Below, in pieces: positions 8,019-17,574 of a DNA stretch of 64,000 nt. The number at the start of each line of letters is the position of its first letter. The first letter of the stretch is position 1. Source of the DNA: an uncultured Desulfuromonadales bacterium (GTDB lineage: Bacteria; Desulfobacterota; Desulfuromonadia; Geobacterales; Pseudopelobacteraceae); assembly GCA_903868145.1 (NCBI GenBank), contig CAIPTY010000058.1:91550-155549 (forward strand). The letters are read 5' to 3'. A program made the translations under genes and the position numbers. The notes beneath the pieces were generated by a model. The model was not told the origin of the DNA. It saw nothing but the letters and a program-made list of their open reading frames with translations, and ran no database searches.

Positions 8019-9305
8019 GTGTTATCTTTTCTCGTTTTTATATATTTGACGATTTATTATATACGGCCGACTGAATGGGTTCCCGGGATTATTGGGCTTC
8101 CCTTTTTGATGGTGGCAGGTGTCCTCTCGCTGCTGTTTTTGGGAGCATCTGTAATAATGAAGAGATTCCCAAATATGCTTACCGGCCGGGCAGAGCGAAT
8201 GATGTTTGGCTTTGCAGCAGCTATCGTATTGTCTCACGTAAGTCATGTTTATGTAGGCGGTGCGATTAATTCTATAAACTTGTTTCTACCTTCTATTACA
8301 GGATTTTTCCTTATTATTTGTTTTGTGGACAGCCGAAAACGGACGAATACATTAATACTGCTTCTAATAATTTTAACAACATTTTTGGCGTATGAAGGCT
8401 GGCTGCAATCTACGACCGGATTCTCGCACGGTGGATTGGAGCCCATTTTTGAAAATAAAACCACCGTAGATGATGAATCTGTCAAAATGCCTCGAATTCG
8501 TTGGTATGGTGTATTTAACGATCCAAATGACCTCGGTCTGGCATTGGTACTTGCAGTGCCATTCCTGCTCAATATGCTCTTACAACGTCGATTCATCCTG
8601 CCATTGGTTACGTTACCCGTTATAAGTATTTCCATGTATTACACCAATTCTCGGGGGACAGTCTTAGCCGGACTTGTGGCTATCGGCAGTTATTTGGTAG
8701 TTCGATATCGCAGTGTGTACGGGGCTCTTGCCGGTGGTTCTTTCGCAATTATTCTCTTTTTGTTTGGCCCGAGCCGAATGTCTTCTGTTTCTGCTTCTGA
8801 AGAGTCTGCTTATGGTCGCATTGAAGCATGGTATGCGGCCTATCAGATGTTTAAGGCAAATCCTTTATTTGGTGCCGGTCAAGGTTCGTTTCTTGATTTT
8901 CATCACTTAACCGCACACAACTCGTTTGTGTTAGTGATGGCGGAGCTTGGCTTTACAGGGCTCTTTTTTTTTACGGGGTTGTTCTACTTCCCATACTACT
9001 GGTTGTGGAACAATATCTTAAAGAAAGGCGGTATGCAGTTAGTACCTGAAGATATTGGTTTAGTCTGCGCTGTTTTTTCCAGCTTAACTGGTATGCTTGC
9101 CTCTATGTTTTTTATTAGTCGATCATATATACTGCTTCCTTTTATGCTGGTTGCCCTTGTTACAGGTGTTACGAGAGTTATTGACCTTGGTGTGCAAAAT
9201 GTTGCTGCTCAATCAGCAGAAAAACCTAAACACTTTAGGAATATATTCATTTTAACAATACTTCAGATAGTCGGCATAAATATTGTTGTAAAGTTGCTAA
9301 TATGA
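8019..9305 (+). CDS. O-antigen polymerase/ligase (Wzy/WaaL-like), exosortase-locus type
   Basis: A 428-residue multi-spanning membrane protein. The start IYLTIYYIRPTEWVPG recalls the O-antigen ligase/polymerase family linked to exosortase A loci. A large periplasmic loop contains RIRWYGVFNDPNDLGLAL and the downstream YGRIEAWYAAYQMFKANPLFGAGQGSF...HNSFVLVMAELG, which is the conserved WaaL/Wzy loop with its functional histidine. It would polymerise or ligate flipped repeat units. The start is GTG with AGAGGAG ten bases upstream; an overlapping frame is a shadow. Whether it is a polymerase or ligase cannot be told from sequence alone. Confidence 0.82.
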   Translation: MLSFLVFIYLTIYYIRPTEWVPGIIGLPFLMVAGVLSLLFLGASVIMKRFPNMLTGRAERMMFGFAAAIVLSHVSHVYVGGAINSINLFLPSITGFFLIICFVDSRKRTNTLILLLIILTTFLAYEGWLQSTTGFSHGGLEPIFENKTTVDDESVKMPRIRWYGVFNDPNDLGLALVLAVPFLLNMLLQRRFILPLVTLPVISISMYYTNSRGTVLAGLVAIGSYLVVRYRSVYGALAGGSFAIILFLFGPSRMSSVSASEESAYGRIEAWYAAYQMFKANPLFGAGQGSFLDFHHLTAHNSFVLVMAELGFTGLFFFTGLFYFPYYWLWNNILKKGGMQLVPEDIGLVCAVFSSLTGMLASMFFISRSYILLPFMLVALVTGVTRVIDLGVQNVAAQSAEKPKHFRNIFILTILQIVGINIVVKLLI

Positions 9306-9373
9306 TTCGTCCGTTTTTCGAAATAACGCCAACGAGTTAAGGCAGTTATAATACTACGGTGGAGGTTGTATAA

Positions 9374-10051
9374 ATGCTTATTCTCCAAATAACAAGGTAT
9401 TTAAAACATAGAATTAAGCAAATTAGGGTGCAAAACTGTTTAAATAACTTCCAGAAAAATGCTTTGATTGGAACAGATTTCATGACCGAACTCGGTGCTG
9501 GTATTCAAAACGAGTCTGGTGAAAAATGGAGGATAAATATAGGTAACAATACTAAAATTATGGGGCATTTAGTCTGCAAAAAATCAGGTCTAATTTCAAT
9601 TGGTGATTATACATGGATAGAAGAGCAAGTTTCTATTCAATGCTTAACTAACATAACTATTGGGAGATTTTGTGGAATAGCCGCAGGATGTTTAATTACA
9701 GATAACAATAATCATCCAGTAGGTGTTGAAGATAGAATCGCACATCGCATCAGAGTTGCACCATGTGGGCCTGGATACCCTGGGTCAGGTAATGGGTGGG
9801 AAATATCAGATTCAGCTCCAGTTGTAATTGGTGATGCAGTTTGGATTTGTGGTAATAGTACCATCTTAAAAGGGGTAACAATAGGCGATGGTGCAATCGT
9901 TGCCAGAGGTTCAGTCGTGACAAAAGATGTAGAACCGTACACTATTGTTGCTGGAAATCCTGCAAAAAAAGTAAAGGACTTATCTAAGCCACTGGAAAGT
10001 ATCCACAATATAGCAGAGAAAATAATTGAAAACGTGGGCAGTCGCTTATAG
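9374..10051 (+). CDS. Hexapeptide-repeat (left-handed beta-helix) acyltransferase
   Basis: A 225-residue protein of the WbbJ/maa type. Hexapeptide turns run from about residue 58 ([30 protein letters not shown]) to about 195 ([18 protein letters not shown]), ending with the family signature [12 protein letters not shown]. An insertion at about 125-150 ([15 protein letters not shown]) may form the acceptor loop. It probably acetylates a sugar of the repeat unit. The ribosome site GGTGGAGG lies ten bases before the ATG. The stretch 10052-10235 after it shows nothing recognisable. Confidence 0.82.
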   Translation: MLILQITRYLKHRIKQIRVQNCLNNFQKNALIGTDFMTELGAGIQNESGEKWRINIGNNTKIMGHLVCKKSGLISIGDYTWIEEQVSIQCLTNITIGRFCGIAAGCLITDNNNHPVGVEDRIAHRIRVAPCGPGYPGSGNGWEISDSAPVVIGDAVWICGNSTILKGVTIGDGAIVARGSVVTKDVEPYTIVAGNPAKKVKDLSKPLESIHNIAEKIIENVGSRL

Positions 10052-10235
10052 TGCCCCAACACCAGTTTTCAATTTAAAAACAGATTATGATAGCAATGAT
10101 GTTGCAGTGTGCATCGAAATTGTTGATGTTTTATTTGAATAATCGCCCATAATGTTGGATAAACGCTTCAAATGAGCCAATAATCGACTCCCTTTTATCT
10201 GATTTATAAAACAGATTTTAAAACGGAAAAACAAA

Positions 10236-11345
10236 GTGAATACCAACCATACACTGAATGTTTTACATCTTCTCATAAGCTTCAAAACCGGTGGATTGGA
10301 ACGGTTTGTTTTAGATTTGATAGATTCAAATAACAATAAGTTTAATCAAAGTGTTGTATGTCTTGAGCATGCGGGAGAGTTGGCTGGTCAATGCAAAGTT
10401 GAGGTTATCTCGCTGAATATGCCACGCGGATTGCATGTAGGTGTTGCGTGGGATCTTGCCAAAATTGTCCGAGAAAAAAAGATCGATATTATTCAAACGC
10501 ATAACGAAAAAGCACAACTCTACGGCTGTCTTGCAGGATTACTAACTAAAGTTCCTGTTGTGCATACTAAACATGGCAAAAACAATCTGGATTGGTGGTC
10601 AATAACACGCAACAATATTGAAGCCAGATTGTGCAGAAAAATAGTAGCTGTATCTCGTGATGCTGCGTTAGAGTGTGTGCGTGATGAAAAAATACCTTCT
10701 GATAAAGTGCTTACAATCTTAAACGGTATCGATACGGAGCGTTATTTCCCAGGTGACAACAAATATGAATTCAAGAAAGGTCTCGGCTTTAGTGAAGAGA
10801 CGCTGGCGATTGGTATTGTGGCACGTCTTGCACAGGTTAAAGACCATGAAACTCTTTTAAAAGCTTGTAAGATTTTATTTGAGTCTGATCAGAGTTTAAA
10901 ACTCTTGGTCGTGGGTGATGGTCAGTTACGAGGCAGTTTGGAACAACTCGCACAATCATTGGGGATAAGCAAACAGGTTATTTTTACCGGAATGCGGGAA
11001 GATATTCCTGATTTAATGCGAGCTATGGATATCTTTGTACTTTCATCAGTGAGTGAGGGCATCTCTTTGACGTTGCTTGAAGCAATGGCTTGCTGTTTAC
11101 CGGTAGTTGCAACAGAAGTTGGGGGAAACCCTGAGGTTTTAGTCGATGGAGTGACCGGTTTCCTTGTGCCGTCGCAACAACCGGAGCTTTTAGCAAGTAA
11201 AGTGCACACACTGATTATTGACCCTGAGTTACGGAAACAAATGGGAGAAGCAGGGCGGCAGAGAGTTTTGGACTGTTTCAGCCTATCAACAACTGCTGAA
11301 AAATATCGTGATATGTATTTTAATTTAGTAGGATTTCCTTTATGA
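10236..11345 (+). CDS. GT4 glycosyltransferase 1
   Basis: A 369-residue GT-B fold glycosyltransferase. The N-terminal domain starts with VLHLLISFKTGGLERFVLDL, the glycine-rich acceptor-side loop of GT4 enzymes. The C-terminal donor-binding domain begins about residue 190 (IGIVARLAQVKDHETLLKA) and includes the EX7E-type region VSEGISLTLLEAMACCLPVVAT. The start is GTG with only a weak ribosome site. It shares a four-base ATGA overlap with the next glycosyltransferase. It resembles the sugar transferases seen in exosortase-associated polysaccharide loci; donor and acceptor are unknown. Confidence 0.85.
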   Translation: MNTNHTLNVLHLLISFKTGGLERFVLDLIDSNNNKFNQSVVCLEHAGELAGQCKVEVISLNMPRGLHVGVAWDLAKIVREKKIDIIQTHNEKAQLYGCLAGLLTKVPVVHTKHGKNNLDWWSITRNNIEARLCRKIVAVSRDAALECVRDEKIPSDKVLTILNGIDTERYFPGDNKYEFKKGLGFSEETLAIGIVARLAQVKDHETLLKACKILFESDQSLKLLVVGDGQLRGSLEQLAQSLGISKQVIFTGMREDIPDLMRAMDIFVLSSVSEGISLTLLEAMACCLPVVATEVGGNPEVLVDGVTGFLVPSQQPELLASKVHTLIIDPELRKQMGEAGRQRVLDCFSLSTTAEKYRDMYFNLVGFPL

Positions 11346-12505
11346 AACGAAAGAATCTATTATTTATTTCAGCATTCTTTCCGTATCCAACAGCACCGAA
11401 TATTGCAACGTACAATCGTCAGGAGTTATTGGCATTGACAGACTACTACAATATTGATGCAATTGTTCCGATCCCATGGACTCACGCGCTCCGACATAAA
11501 GGTGCACCTCAGGAAGGAACGCTCGGGAAAATTAATATTAAATATCCAACGTATTATTACAGTCCATACATTTTACGCAATTTTTATGGACTTTATTATT
11601 ATTATTCAATAAAAAAAGCAGTTTCAGAGCTTACAGCACGTAAGACGTATGACATAATATATTCATCATGGTTATACCCTGACGCCTGGGTGGCAGCAAA
11701 AATAGCAAAACTACTTAAACTCCCATTGTTTGTCTCCGTACTTGGTACCGATGTAAATCGTTTACGCGACGATACCTATCTGTCTCGTAAAGCAATAGAA
11801 TTGTCTGAATATGCTACACAGATAAAATGTGTCAGTGATTCATTGAGAGCGAACCTTATTTCCATAGGATGCGGCCAGGATAAGTTGTCTGTTCTGCAAA
11901 ATGGTATGGATAAAAATGTATTTCGTCCAATGGATAAATTTTCGGTCAGAAAAGAACTTGGCATACGTATAAAGGATAAAGTTATATTATTTGTCGGCAA
12001 CCTGAAAAAAGAAAAAGGGCTTGGAGAACTTTGTCACGCATTTTCTCAGTTGCTGAATACTCATTTATTACAAGATTGCAGACTTGTTGTTATCGGTGGT
12101 GGTGGATTCAGGCCTTTACTGGAAAAGCTTCTTGCTGAACTCAATATGTCAAACAAAACTGAAATATTAGGTGAACGTCCGTTGGAAGTAATTGCTCAAT
12201 ATATGAACGCCTGTGACGTTTTATGCTTGCCCAGCTATTCTGAAGGTCAACCGAATGTTGTAATGGAGGCTATGGCTTGTCATACACGCGTAGTTGCGAC
12301 ATCTGTAGGTGGAACGCCGGATCTGGATTTGGGTTATGGGAATATAAAGTTGATTCCACCAAAAAATGTGCTTGAGTTGACGGCAGCGCTTTATGAAGTT
12401 CTCACTGACGGAGTAGAATGCGAGCAGTGGTATCAATTTAATTCCTGGGCAGACAATGCAGCATACCTGTATAAGCTTTTTGAGTCTGCCAAGTGTGAGG
12501 TTTAG
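11342..12505 (+). CDS. GT4 glycosyltransferase 2
   Basis: A 387-residue retaining glycosyltransferase of the WcaC/GT4 type. The N-terminal half includes YSSWLYPDAWVAAKIAKLL and FVSVLGTDVNRL, typical of enzymes that use long lipid-linked acceptors. The donor half has ILFVGNLKKEKGL and the EX7E motif in SYSEGQPNVVMEAMACH followed by VVATSVGGTPDL. It is a soluble protein, probably peripheral at the inner membrane. It begins inside the stop of the previous gene and ends one base before the oxidoreductase start, so the three genes form one translationally coupled block. Confidence 0.85.
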   Translation: MKRKNLLFISAFFPYPTAPNIATYNRQELLALTDYYNIDAIVPIPWTHALRHKGAPQEGTLGKINIKYPTYYYSPYILRNFYGLYYYYSIKKAVSELTARKTYDIIYSSWLYPDAWVAAKIAKLLKLPLFVSVLGTDVNRLRDDTYLSRKAIELSEYATQIKCVSDSLRANLISIGCGQDKLSVLQNGMDKNVFRPMDKFSVRKELGIRIKDKVILFVGNLKKEKGLGELCHAFSQLLNTHLLQDCRLVVIGGGGFRPLLEKLLAELNMSNKTEILGERPLEVIAQYMNACDVLCLPSYSEGQPNVVMEAMACHTRVVATSVGGTPDLDLGYGNIKLIPPKNVLELTAALYEVLTDGVECEQWYQFNSWADNAAYLYKLFESAKCEV

Positions 12506-13594
12506 ATGGACAAATTGAAAGTTGGAGTTGTTGGGTGTGGCCAGATTGCAGACGGCCATGTTACTGAGATTCAAAAGCTCAATTCGGCAACTGTATTGGC
12601 AGTCTGTGATGCTGAGATCATTATCGCCGAACAACTTGCTATGCGATATGGAGTAGCTAACTATTATTCATCGTTAGAAGATATGTTGAAAATTGAAAAG
12701 CTGGATGTCCTTCATATTTGTACCCCACCTGGCTCACATCTCGTTCTTACCAAAATGGCTGTTGACGCGGGTTGTCATGTGTATGTGGAAAAACCTCTCG
12801 CGCTCAATTACGCTGACACCGTCGAATTGATAGACTATGTCATTAAGGCAGGAAAAAAACTTACTATCGGACATAATAGTGAATTTGATCCACCCAGCTT
12901 GGAGTTGCGCGAATTGATAAGTAAAGGTGTGCTAGGTGAACCGGTACATATTGAAAGCTGGTATGGCTACAACCTTGGTGGCTCGTTCGGCAAAGCTATT
13001 CTTGCTTCGCCGGATCATTGGGTGCACAAATTGCCAGGTAAGTTGTTTCATAATAATCTTAACCATTTGCTTAATAAAATAACTGAATTTCTTGACGACG
13101 AAAAACCACAGGTGCATGCGATGGCGTGGCGGAGTTGTAATAAAGGTGGCTATGGCGACGTTCGCGACAATTTATTTGATGAATTGAGAACAGTAATCAA
13201 AGGCAACAAGGTTTCTGCGTATGGTACTTTTTCATCAAGCGTTCGACCCGTTGGTCATTATCTAAGGGTATATGGTACCAAAAGTATTGTCGATCTTGAT
13301 TATACGTCTCGATCTGTCGCAATTGACAGGGGTGCCAATTATCCAAGTGCACTGGGTCGATTGATTGCCGGGTACGATAAAGCATGGCAGTACACAAAAT
13401 CCGCACTCAGAAACACTAACAAGTTTCGTCGCTATGATTATCATTATTTTAGTGGCATGGGGTTACTTATTGAAAAATTCTATGACAGCATCTTGTACGA
13501 TAAACCTTTGCCTGTATCTACGGATAGCATCTTGAGGATAGCCTGGATTATGGATGATATTTTTAACCAGATCAACAACCCGGTGCAGTCATGA
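12506..13594 (+). CDS. Gfo/Idh/MocA-family sugar oxidoreductase
   Basis: A 362-residue NAD(P)-dependent dehydrogenase. The Rossmann motif is at the start (VGVVGCGQIADGH), and the family signature VEKPLALNYADT at about 97-108 supplies the catalytic lysine. A second conserved stretch HNNLNHLLNKI fits the substrate-side histidine. Such enzymes oxidise or epimerise nucleotide sugars or sugar acids. It overlaps the following epimerase gene by four bases, suggesting the two act in sequence on one precursor. The exact sugar cannot be told. Confidence 0.82.
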   Translation: MDKLKVGVVGCGQIADGHVTEIQKLNSATVLAVCDAEIIIAEQLAMRYGVANYYSSLEDMLKIEKLDVLHICTPPGSHLVLTKMAVDAGCHVYVEKPLALNYADTVELIDYVIKAGKKLTIGHNSEFDPPSLELRELISKGVLGEPVHIESWYGYNLGGSFGKAILASPDHWVHKLPGKLFHNNLNHLLNKITEFLDDEKPQVHAMAWRSCNKGGYGDVRDNLFDELRTVIKGNKVSAYGTFSSSVRPVGHYLRVYGTKSIVDLDYTSRSVAIDRGANYPSALGRLIAGYDKAWQYTKSALRNTNKFRRYDYHYFSGMGLLIEKFYDSILYDKPLPVSTDSILRIAWIMDDIFNQINNPVQS

Positions 13595-14592
13595 AAGTAC
13601 TTGTAACAGGGGCAAATGGTTTTCTTGGATCAGCCGTTGTTGAACGCTTGTTATTCTCTACGGATTATTTTGTGCGCTGTCTGGTGCGGCCTGGTAGTCC
13701 CCACTTCAATATTGACGCTCTTCTTTACAAATATCCTACAAGATGCGAAATAGTGTACGGTTCGCTCAACAACCTTGAGACGTGCAGCACGTGTATACTC
13801 GACATAGGAATTGTCTTTCATCTTGCCTCTGCTAAAGGTGGCGCGCCTGCTGAGATGTTTCAGGGATCATCGGTGGCGACGAAGCAATTACTTGAAGCAA
13901 TCAAATCAAGCACTCAAAAAATCAAGCTGCTTCATTGCAGTTCATTTTCAGTTTACGGTGTAGCTGAGTTACCAAAAGGTACGACTGTTGATGAAAATAC
14001 ACCCCTTGAAACAGTACCCCACAGGCGAGATGTCTACGCCTACTCAAAATGGCATCAAGAAAAACTGGTTCGGCAGTATGCAGAGCAGTTTGGTATTCCA
14101 ACAGTTATTTTACGACCTGGTGTGATCTATGGACCTGGTGGCAGCCCGATGACTCCGAGGGTGGGTCTCAGTTTATTTGGTGTTTTTCTATTTATGGGTG
14201 GTAACAATATCATACCGTTAACACACGCAATGAACTGTGCTGATGCTTTTGTTGTCGCTGCTGAACATGCAGATTTTAACGGTGGTGCTTATAACGTAGT
14301 TGATGATAACTTGCTTACAGCCAGAGAATATCTGAAATTATACAGAATGAAGGTTGAGCGACTGCGAAGCATACGTGTTCCGTACGGTTTATTGATGAAA
14401 ATATCATCGATTTGTGAGTGGTATTTTGCGAAATCAAAAGGCCAACTACCCGAAATTTTTACAAAGTATAAAACAGCCAATATGTGGAAGGGTAATAAAT
14501 TCAATAATAGTAAATTAAAGAATATCGGGTGGATACCCGCAATTAATACGGAGACGGGAGTCAATGAGTATTTTGCATCTCTAAAAAAATAG
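13591..14592 (+). CDS. NAD-dependent sugar epimerase/dehydratase (extended SDR)
   Basis: A 333-residue extended short-chain dehydrogenase. It has VTGANGFLGSAVVERLL for NAD binding, the HLAS motif (VFHLASAKGG), the catalytic YxxxK (YAYSKWHQEKL) and the following ILRPGVIYGPG. The family covers nucleotide-sugar epimerases and dehydratases; the sequence does not tell which. It is coupled to the upstream oxidoreductase through a four-base overlap. Substrate most likely a nucleotide-linked or lipid-linked sugar of this glycan (inference from position). Confidence 0.83.
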   Translation: MKVLVTGANGFLGSAVVERLLFSTDYFVRCLVRPGSPHFNIDALLYKYPTRCEIVYGSLNNLETCSTCILDIGIVFHLASAKGGAPAEMFQGSSVATKQLLEAIKSSTQKIKLLHCSSFSVYGVAELPKGTTVDENTPLETVPHRRDVYAYSKWHQEKLVRQYAEQFGIPTVILRPGVIYGPGGSPMTPRVGLSLFGVFLFMGGNNIIPLTHAMNCADAFVVAAEHADFNGGAYNVVDDNLLTAREYLKLYRMKVERLRSIRVPYGLLMKISSICEWYFAKSKGQLPEIFTKYKTANMWKGNKFNNSKLKNIGWIPAINTETGVNEYFASLKK

Positions 14593-14608
14593 AACTTGGA
14601 GGTGATTC

Positions 14609-15139
14609 ATGATTGTTGCTGATATTTATGTAAAAGCAGAGTGGCTTTATGGTGACAGGTCGTTAAAAAAAGTGATTCGCGCTGCCATGAGTGACGCTAC
14701 CCTTTGCATGCTGATTTACAGATCAATGTCATGGTGTGATAAATTTGCACTTACCAAAATTTTTGCAATGATACTTTGTAAGGTGAATGCCATTTTATGC
14801 GGTGCTGTTATTGGAAAAAGTGCTCAGTTTGGCAGTGGTTTTGTCATACTTCACAGTGTCGGGGTCGTCGTAAATACTCGTGTACGGGGCGGGCAAAATA
14901 TCTATGTGGAAAGCGGCGTTGTCATTGGTGAAACAAAAAAAGGATGTCCTGTTCTGGGTAACAATATTTTTATCGGTTCCGGTGCCAAGGTCGTTGGAGA
15001 TATAACCATTGGCGATAACGTTACAATTGGTGCTAATGCTGTTGTTAATAAAAGCTTTCCTGATAATGTTGTTGTTGGCGGGGTACCTGCGAAAATTATC
15101 AGATATAAAAATGAATCAGAGACATCACTCGTCGGATAA
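14609..15139 (+). CDS. Serine-acetyltransferase-like hexapeptide transferase
   Basis: 176 residues resembling the CysE/WcaB-type acetyltransferases. The helical N-terminal half (about 1-65) is followed by hexapeptide turns: AVIGKSAQFGSGFVILHSVGVVVNT, VYESGVVIGETKKGCP-like, IFIGSGAKVVGDITIGDNVTIG, ending VVVGGVPAKIIRYK. The conserved GVVV after a histidine fits the CysE-type active site. In glycan loci such proteins acetylate sugars. A strong ribosome site (GGAGGTGATTC) precedes the ATG. Full CysE proteins are longer (about 270), so this belongs to the short polysaccharide branch. Confidence 0.78.
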   Translation: MIVADIYVKAEWLYGDRSLKKVIRAAMSDATLCMLIYRSMSWCDKFALTKIFAMILCKVNAILCGAVIGKSAQFGSGFVILHSVGVVVNTRVRGGQNIYVESGVVIGETKKGCPVLGNNIFIGSGAKVVGDITIGDNVTIGANAVVNKSFPDNVVVGGVPAKIIRYKNESETSLVG

Positions 15140-15153
15140 ACGGAGAAAATACC

Positions 15154-16329
15154 ATGAATATTATTTACCACTTTCGCGTGAAGGGTGTGGGGCCAGAACG
15201 GGTTCATATTTCCGGGATAGCGGGGGCTTTCGAAAATCTGGGACACAAGGTGTCGTTTGTTTCGCCAACCGATATAAATCCACTTAAAACGGGTGATGTT
15301 GCAGCACCAAAAGGCGGATTACGTAATGTGTTGTATTTTCTTGCGGACAAGATGCCTCAAGTTTTTTTCGAATTTATGGAGATATTTTACAACGTGATGG
15401 CCATTAAAAAATTAAAGCTGAAGATCGCTGAGACCAAGCCCCAGCTAATATACGAACGATATGCTTTTTTTTGTTTTGCTGGAATATTTATATCTCGTAA
15501 AGCAAATATACCGATCGTATTGGAGGTAAATGAAGTTGGAGGATTTGATCGCGTCCGTCCGCAGAAGCTCGTAAAACTTTCGAAACTGTTTGAAAATTAT
15601 ATTTTTTCAAATGCTGATGTAATAATTACTGTATCCGAATTTCTTAAGGAGCAGATCGTACAAAGAGGAGGTAAAAGGGACTCCATTTTAATTGTTTCAA
15701 ACGGGATTGATGTTAAATTGTTCGATAAGCAAATTAACCCAGATGTTTTGAAACAGAAATATGAAATCTCGGGCTCAAAAATAGTTGGCTTCGTAGGATA
15801 TCTAGTCCACTGGCATTGTCTTGATATGTTAATTGAAGTGTTTGCAAAAATCAGGTTAAAACATCCAGAGTCTAAACTAATATTTGTTGGCGATGGTGTT
15901 CTTCGAGACGATCTTGAGAAACTTGCCAAATCGTTAGGTATTGAGTCTGATTTTATTATTACCGGTCGTGTTGACCATTCAGAAGTTCCTGATTACATAA
16001 ATTTATTTGACGTAGCAATAATTCCTAATTCCAATGAATATCGATCGCCCATCAAACTTTTTGAATACATGGCAATGGGAAGGGTGATTGTTGCGCCGGA
16101 TCAACCACCGGTATTAAGCGTGCTTGAGGATGGTAAAACAGGCTTCATTTTCAAAAATGGAGATGCAGACGATCTCTATAGCAAAATTAATGCTGCGCTG
16201 GTTTCTGATATAGTTAGCCAAGAAATCGGAGTTAATGCCCGAAAAACTGTATTAGAAAAATATACTTGGGACATTCACGCAACCAGTATTTTGCAGTTTA
16301 TAGAAAAAAAACATGGCAGGCTTGCCTGA
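15154..16329 (+). CDS. GT4 glycosyltransferase 3
   Basis: A 391-residue GT-B enzyme. The N-terminal domain has YERYAFFCFAGIFIS and VLEVNEVGGFDRVR, and the donor domain has VGFVGYLVHWHCLDML, IFVGDGVLRDDLEKLA and an EX7E-type PNSNEYRSPIKLFEYMAMG followed by VIVAPDQPPV. It is one of four GT4 enzymes of the operon, consistent with a repeat unit of several sugars. The ribosome site is CGGAGAAAATACC before the ATG. The base composition is strongly AT-rich compared with the housekeeping part of the window. Confidence 0.83.
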   Translation: MNIIYHFRVKGVGPERVHISGIAGAFENLGHKVSFVSPTDINPLKTGDVAAPKGGLRNVLYFLADKMPQVFFEFMEIFYNVMAIKKLKLKIAETKPQLIYERYAFFCFAGIFISRKANIPIVLEVNEVGGFDRVRPQKLVKLSKLFENYIFSNADVIITVSEFLKEQIVQRGGKRDSILIVSNGIDVKLFDKQINPDVLKQKYEISGSKIVGFVGYLVHWHCLDMLIEVFAKIRLKHPESKLIFVGDGVLRDDLEKLAKSLGIESDFIITGRVDHSEVPDYINLFDVAIIPNSNEYRSPIKLFEYMAMGRVIVAPDQPPVLSVLEDGKTGFIFKNGDADDLYSKINAALVSDIVSQEIGVNARKTVLEKYTWDIHATSILQFIEKKHGRLA

Positions 16330-16361
16330 TTTTTGAGTAATTAGAGGAGGTAATAAACAAT

Positions 16362-17558
16362 ATGAATGACAATTGCGATACAAATATTCCAGCGCGTATA
16401 GCTTATATTTGTGAAGGTGACGCAGAAAAAGACGCTTTTTCTGGTACCGCAAAAAGTATGGTAGATCATCTGCGTGCACTTGGACATACCATATATACAA
16501 TCGATGTTAGACCACCCAAATTTTGGCGGATTCTCATAGCTATTAAAGAATTCTCTCTTGATCGAAACAGATGGCGTGCTCGTTTCAGATATGGGAATTT
16601 CGCTTATCAAGTACGTTCAGCGATAGCCCGTGAAAAACTCGCGGCATTAAGTGAAAAAGTTGACCTTATGTTTCAAGTTGGTGCGACGTTCACCCCACCA
16701 GGAAGTGGCCAGATACCCTACGTGGTGTATTGCGATTGGAACATGGCTCTTTCAATTCAACAAAGCACGAATAAGCTTTCAGCGTCAGGAGGATTGCCAG
16801 CAACCGTGGCAGAGCAGATCAACGACAGGCAGAAAATAATATATAAGAATGCGTCTAGGATATTTGCTATATGTGAACATTTACGCGAGTCATTCATCGC
16901 TGATTACCATATTCCATCTGAGCTTGTTGTAAGGGCTTATGCCGGTCCAAATATGGACTTTAAATCTATCCGCACACGTATACTTGAAACCAAAAAAAAT
17001 AATTCGACTATATTGTTTATAGGTAAGGAATTTCATCGAAAAGGAGGCGAAATTCTAATTAAGGCATTTAAGCTAGTCCGACAGAAGATACCAAAGGCAC
17101 GACTGATTATAATTGGTACTTCAAGTGAAGAACATTGTGATGATGGAGTAGAGTTTTTGGGTAAGTTGAGTAAGGCTGTTCCAGAAGAGTATAATAAGAT
17201 GATTCGGGCATTTATTGAATCTGATGTCTTTTGTTTTCCCACACGCCTTGAGCCATTTGGAATTGTTGTGCCAGAAGCAATGTACTTTGGCCTCCCATGC
17301 GTTACAAGCGACATTTGGGCGATGACAGAAATGGTTGTTGAGGGAGAAACGGGTTTCACAGTTGCGGCTGATGATTACGAAGCTTTGTCAAAACGTCTTA
17401 TTGAGATTTTATCGGACAGTGCATTAGCTAGCCGTTTGGGCTCAGCCGGTCGAGTAAGAGCAGAAAAATTGTTCTCTTGGTCTTCAACTGCTCAAATCAT
17501 GCATGACCATATTCAAAGCGTCGTATATGGTTTGCATTCACCCGAAAGATTGAATTAA
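16362..17558 (+). CDS. GT4 glycosyltransferase 4
   Basis: A 398-residue GT-B enzyme. The donor domain starts about residue 210 (STILFIGKEFHRKGGEILIKAF) and holds RLEPFGIVVPEAMYFGLPCVTSD, the conserved acidic motif that contacts the donor sugar-phosphate. The N-terminal half has FSGTAKSMVDHLRALGH and QVGATFTPPG. An AGAGGAGG ribosome site lies ahead of the start. It is separated from the preceding glycosyltransferase by about 30 bases and from the next gene by 16, so it is clearly in the same operon. Specificity is unknown. Confidence 0.82.
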   Translation: MNDNCDTNIPARIAYICEGDAEKDAFSGTAKSMVDHLRALGHTIYTIDVRPPKFWRILIAIKEFSLDRNRWRARFRYGNFAYQVRSAIAREKLAALSEKVDLMFQVGATFTPPGSGQIPYVVYCDWNMALSIQQSTNKLSASGGLPATVAEQINDRQKIIYKNASRIFAICEHLRESFIADYHIPSELVVRAYAGPNMDFKSIRTRILETKKNNSTILFIGKEFHRKGGEILIKAFKLVRQKIPKARLIIIGTSSEEHCDDGVEFLGKLSKAVPEEYNKMIRAFIESDVFCFPTRLEPFGIVVPEAMYFGLPCVTSDIWAMTEMVVEGETGFTVAADDYEALSKRLIEILSDSALASRLGSAGRVRAEKLFSWSSTAQIMHDHIQSVVYGLHSPERLN

Positions 17559-17574
17559 TTGGTACAATTAATTT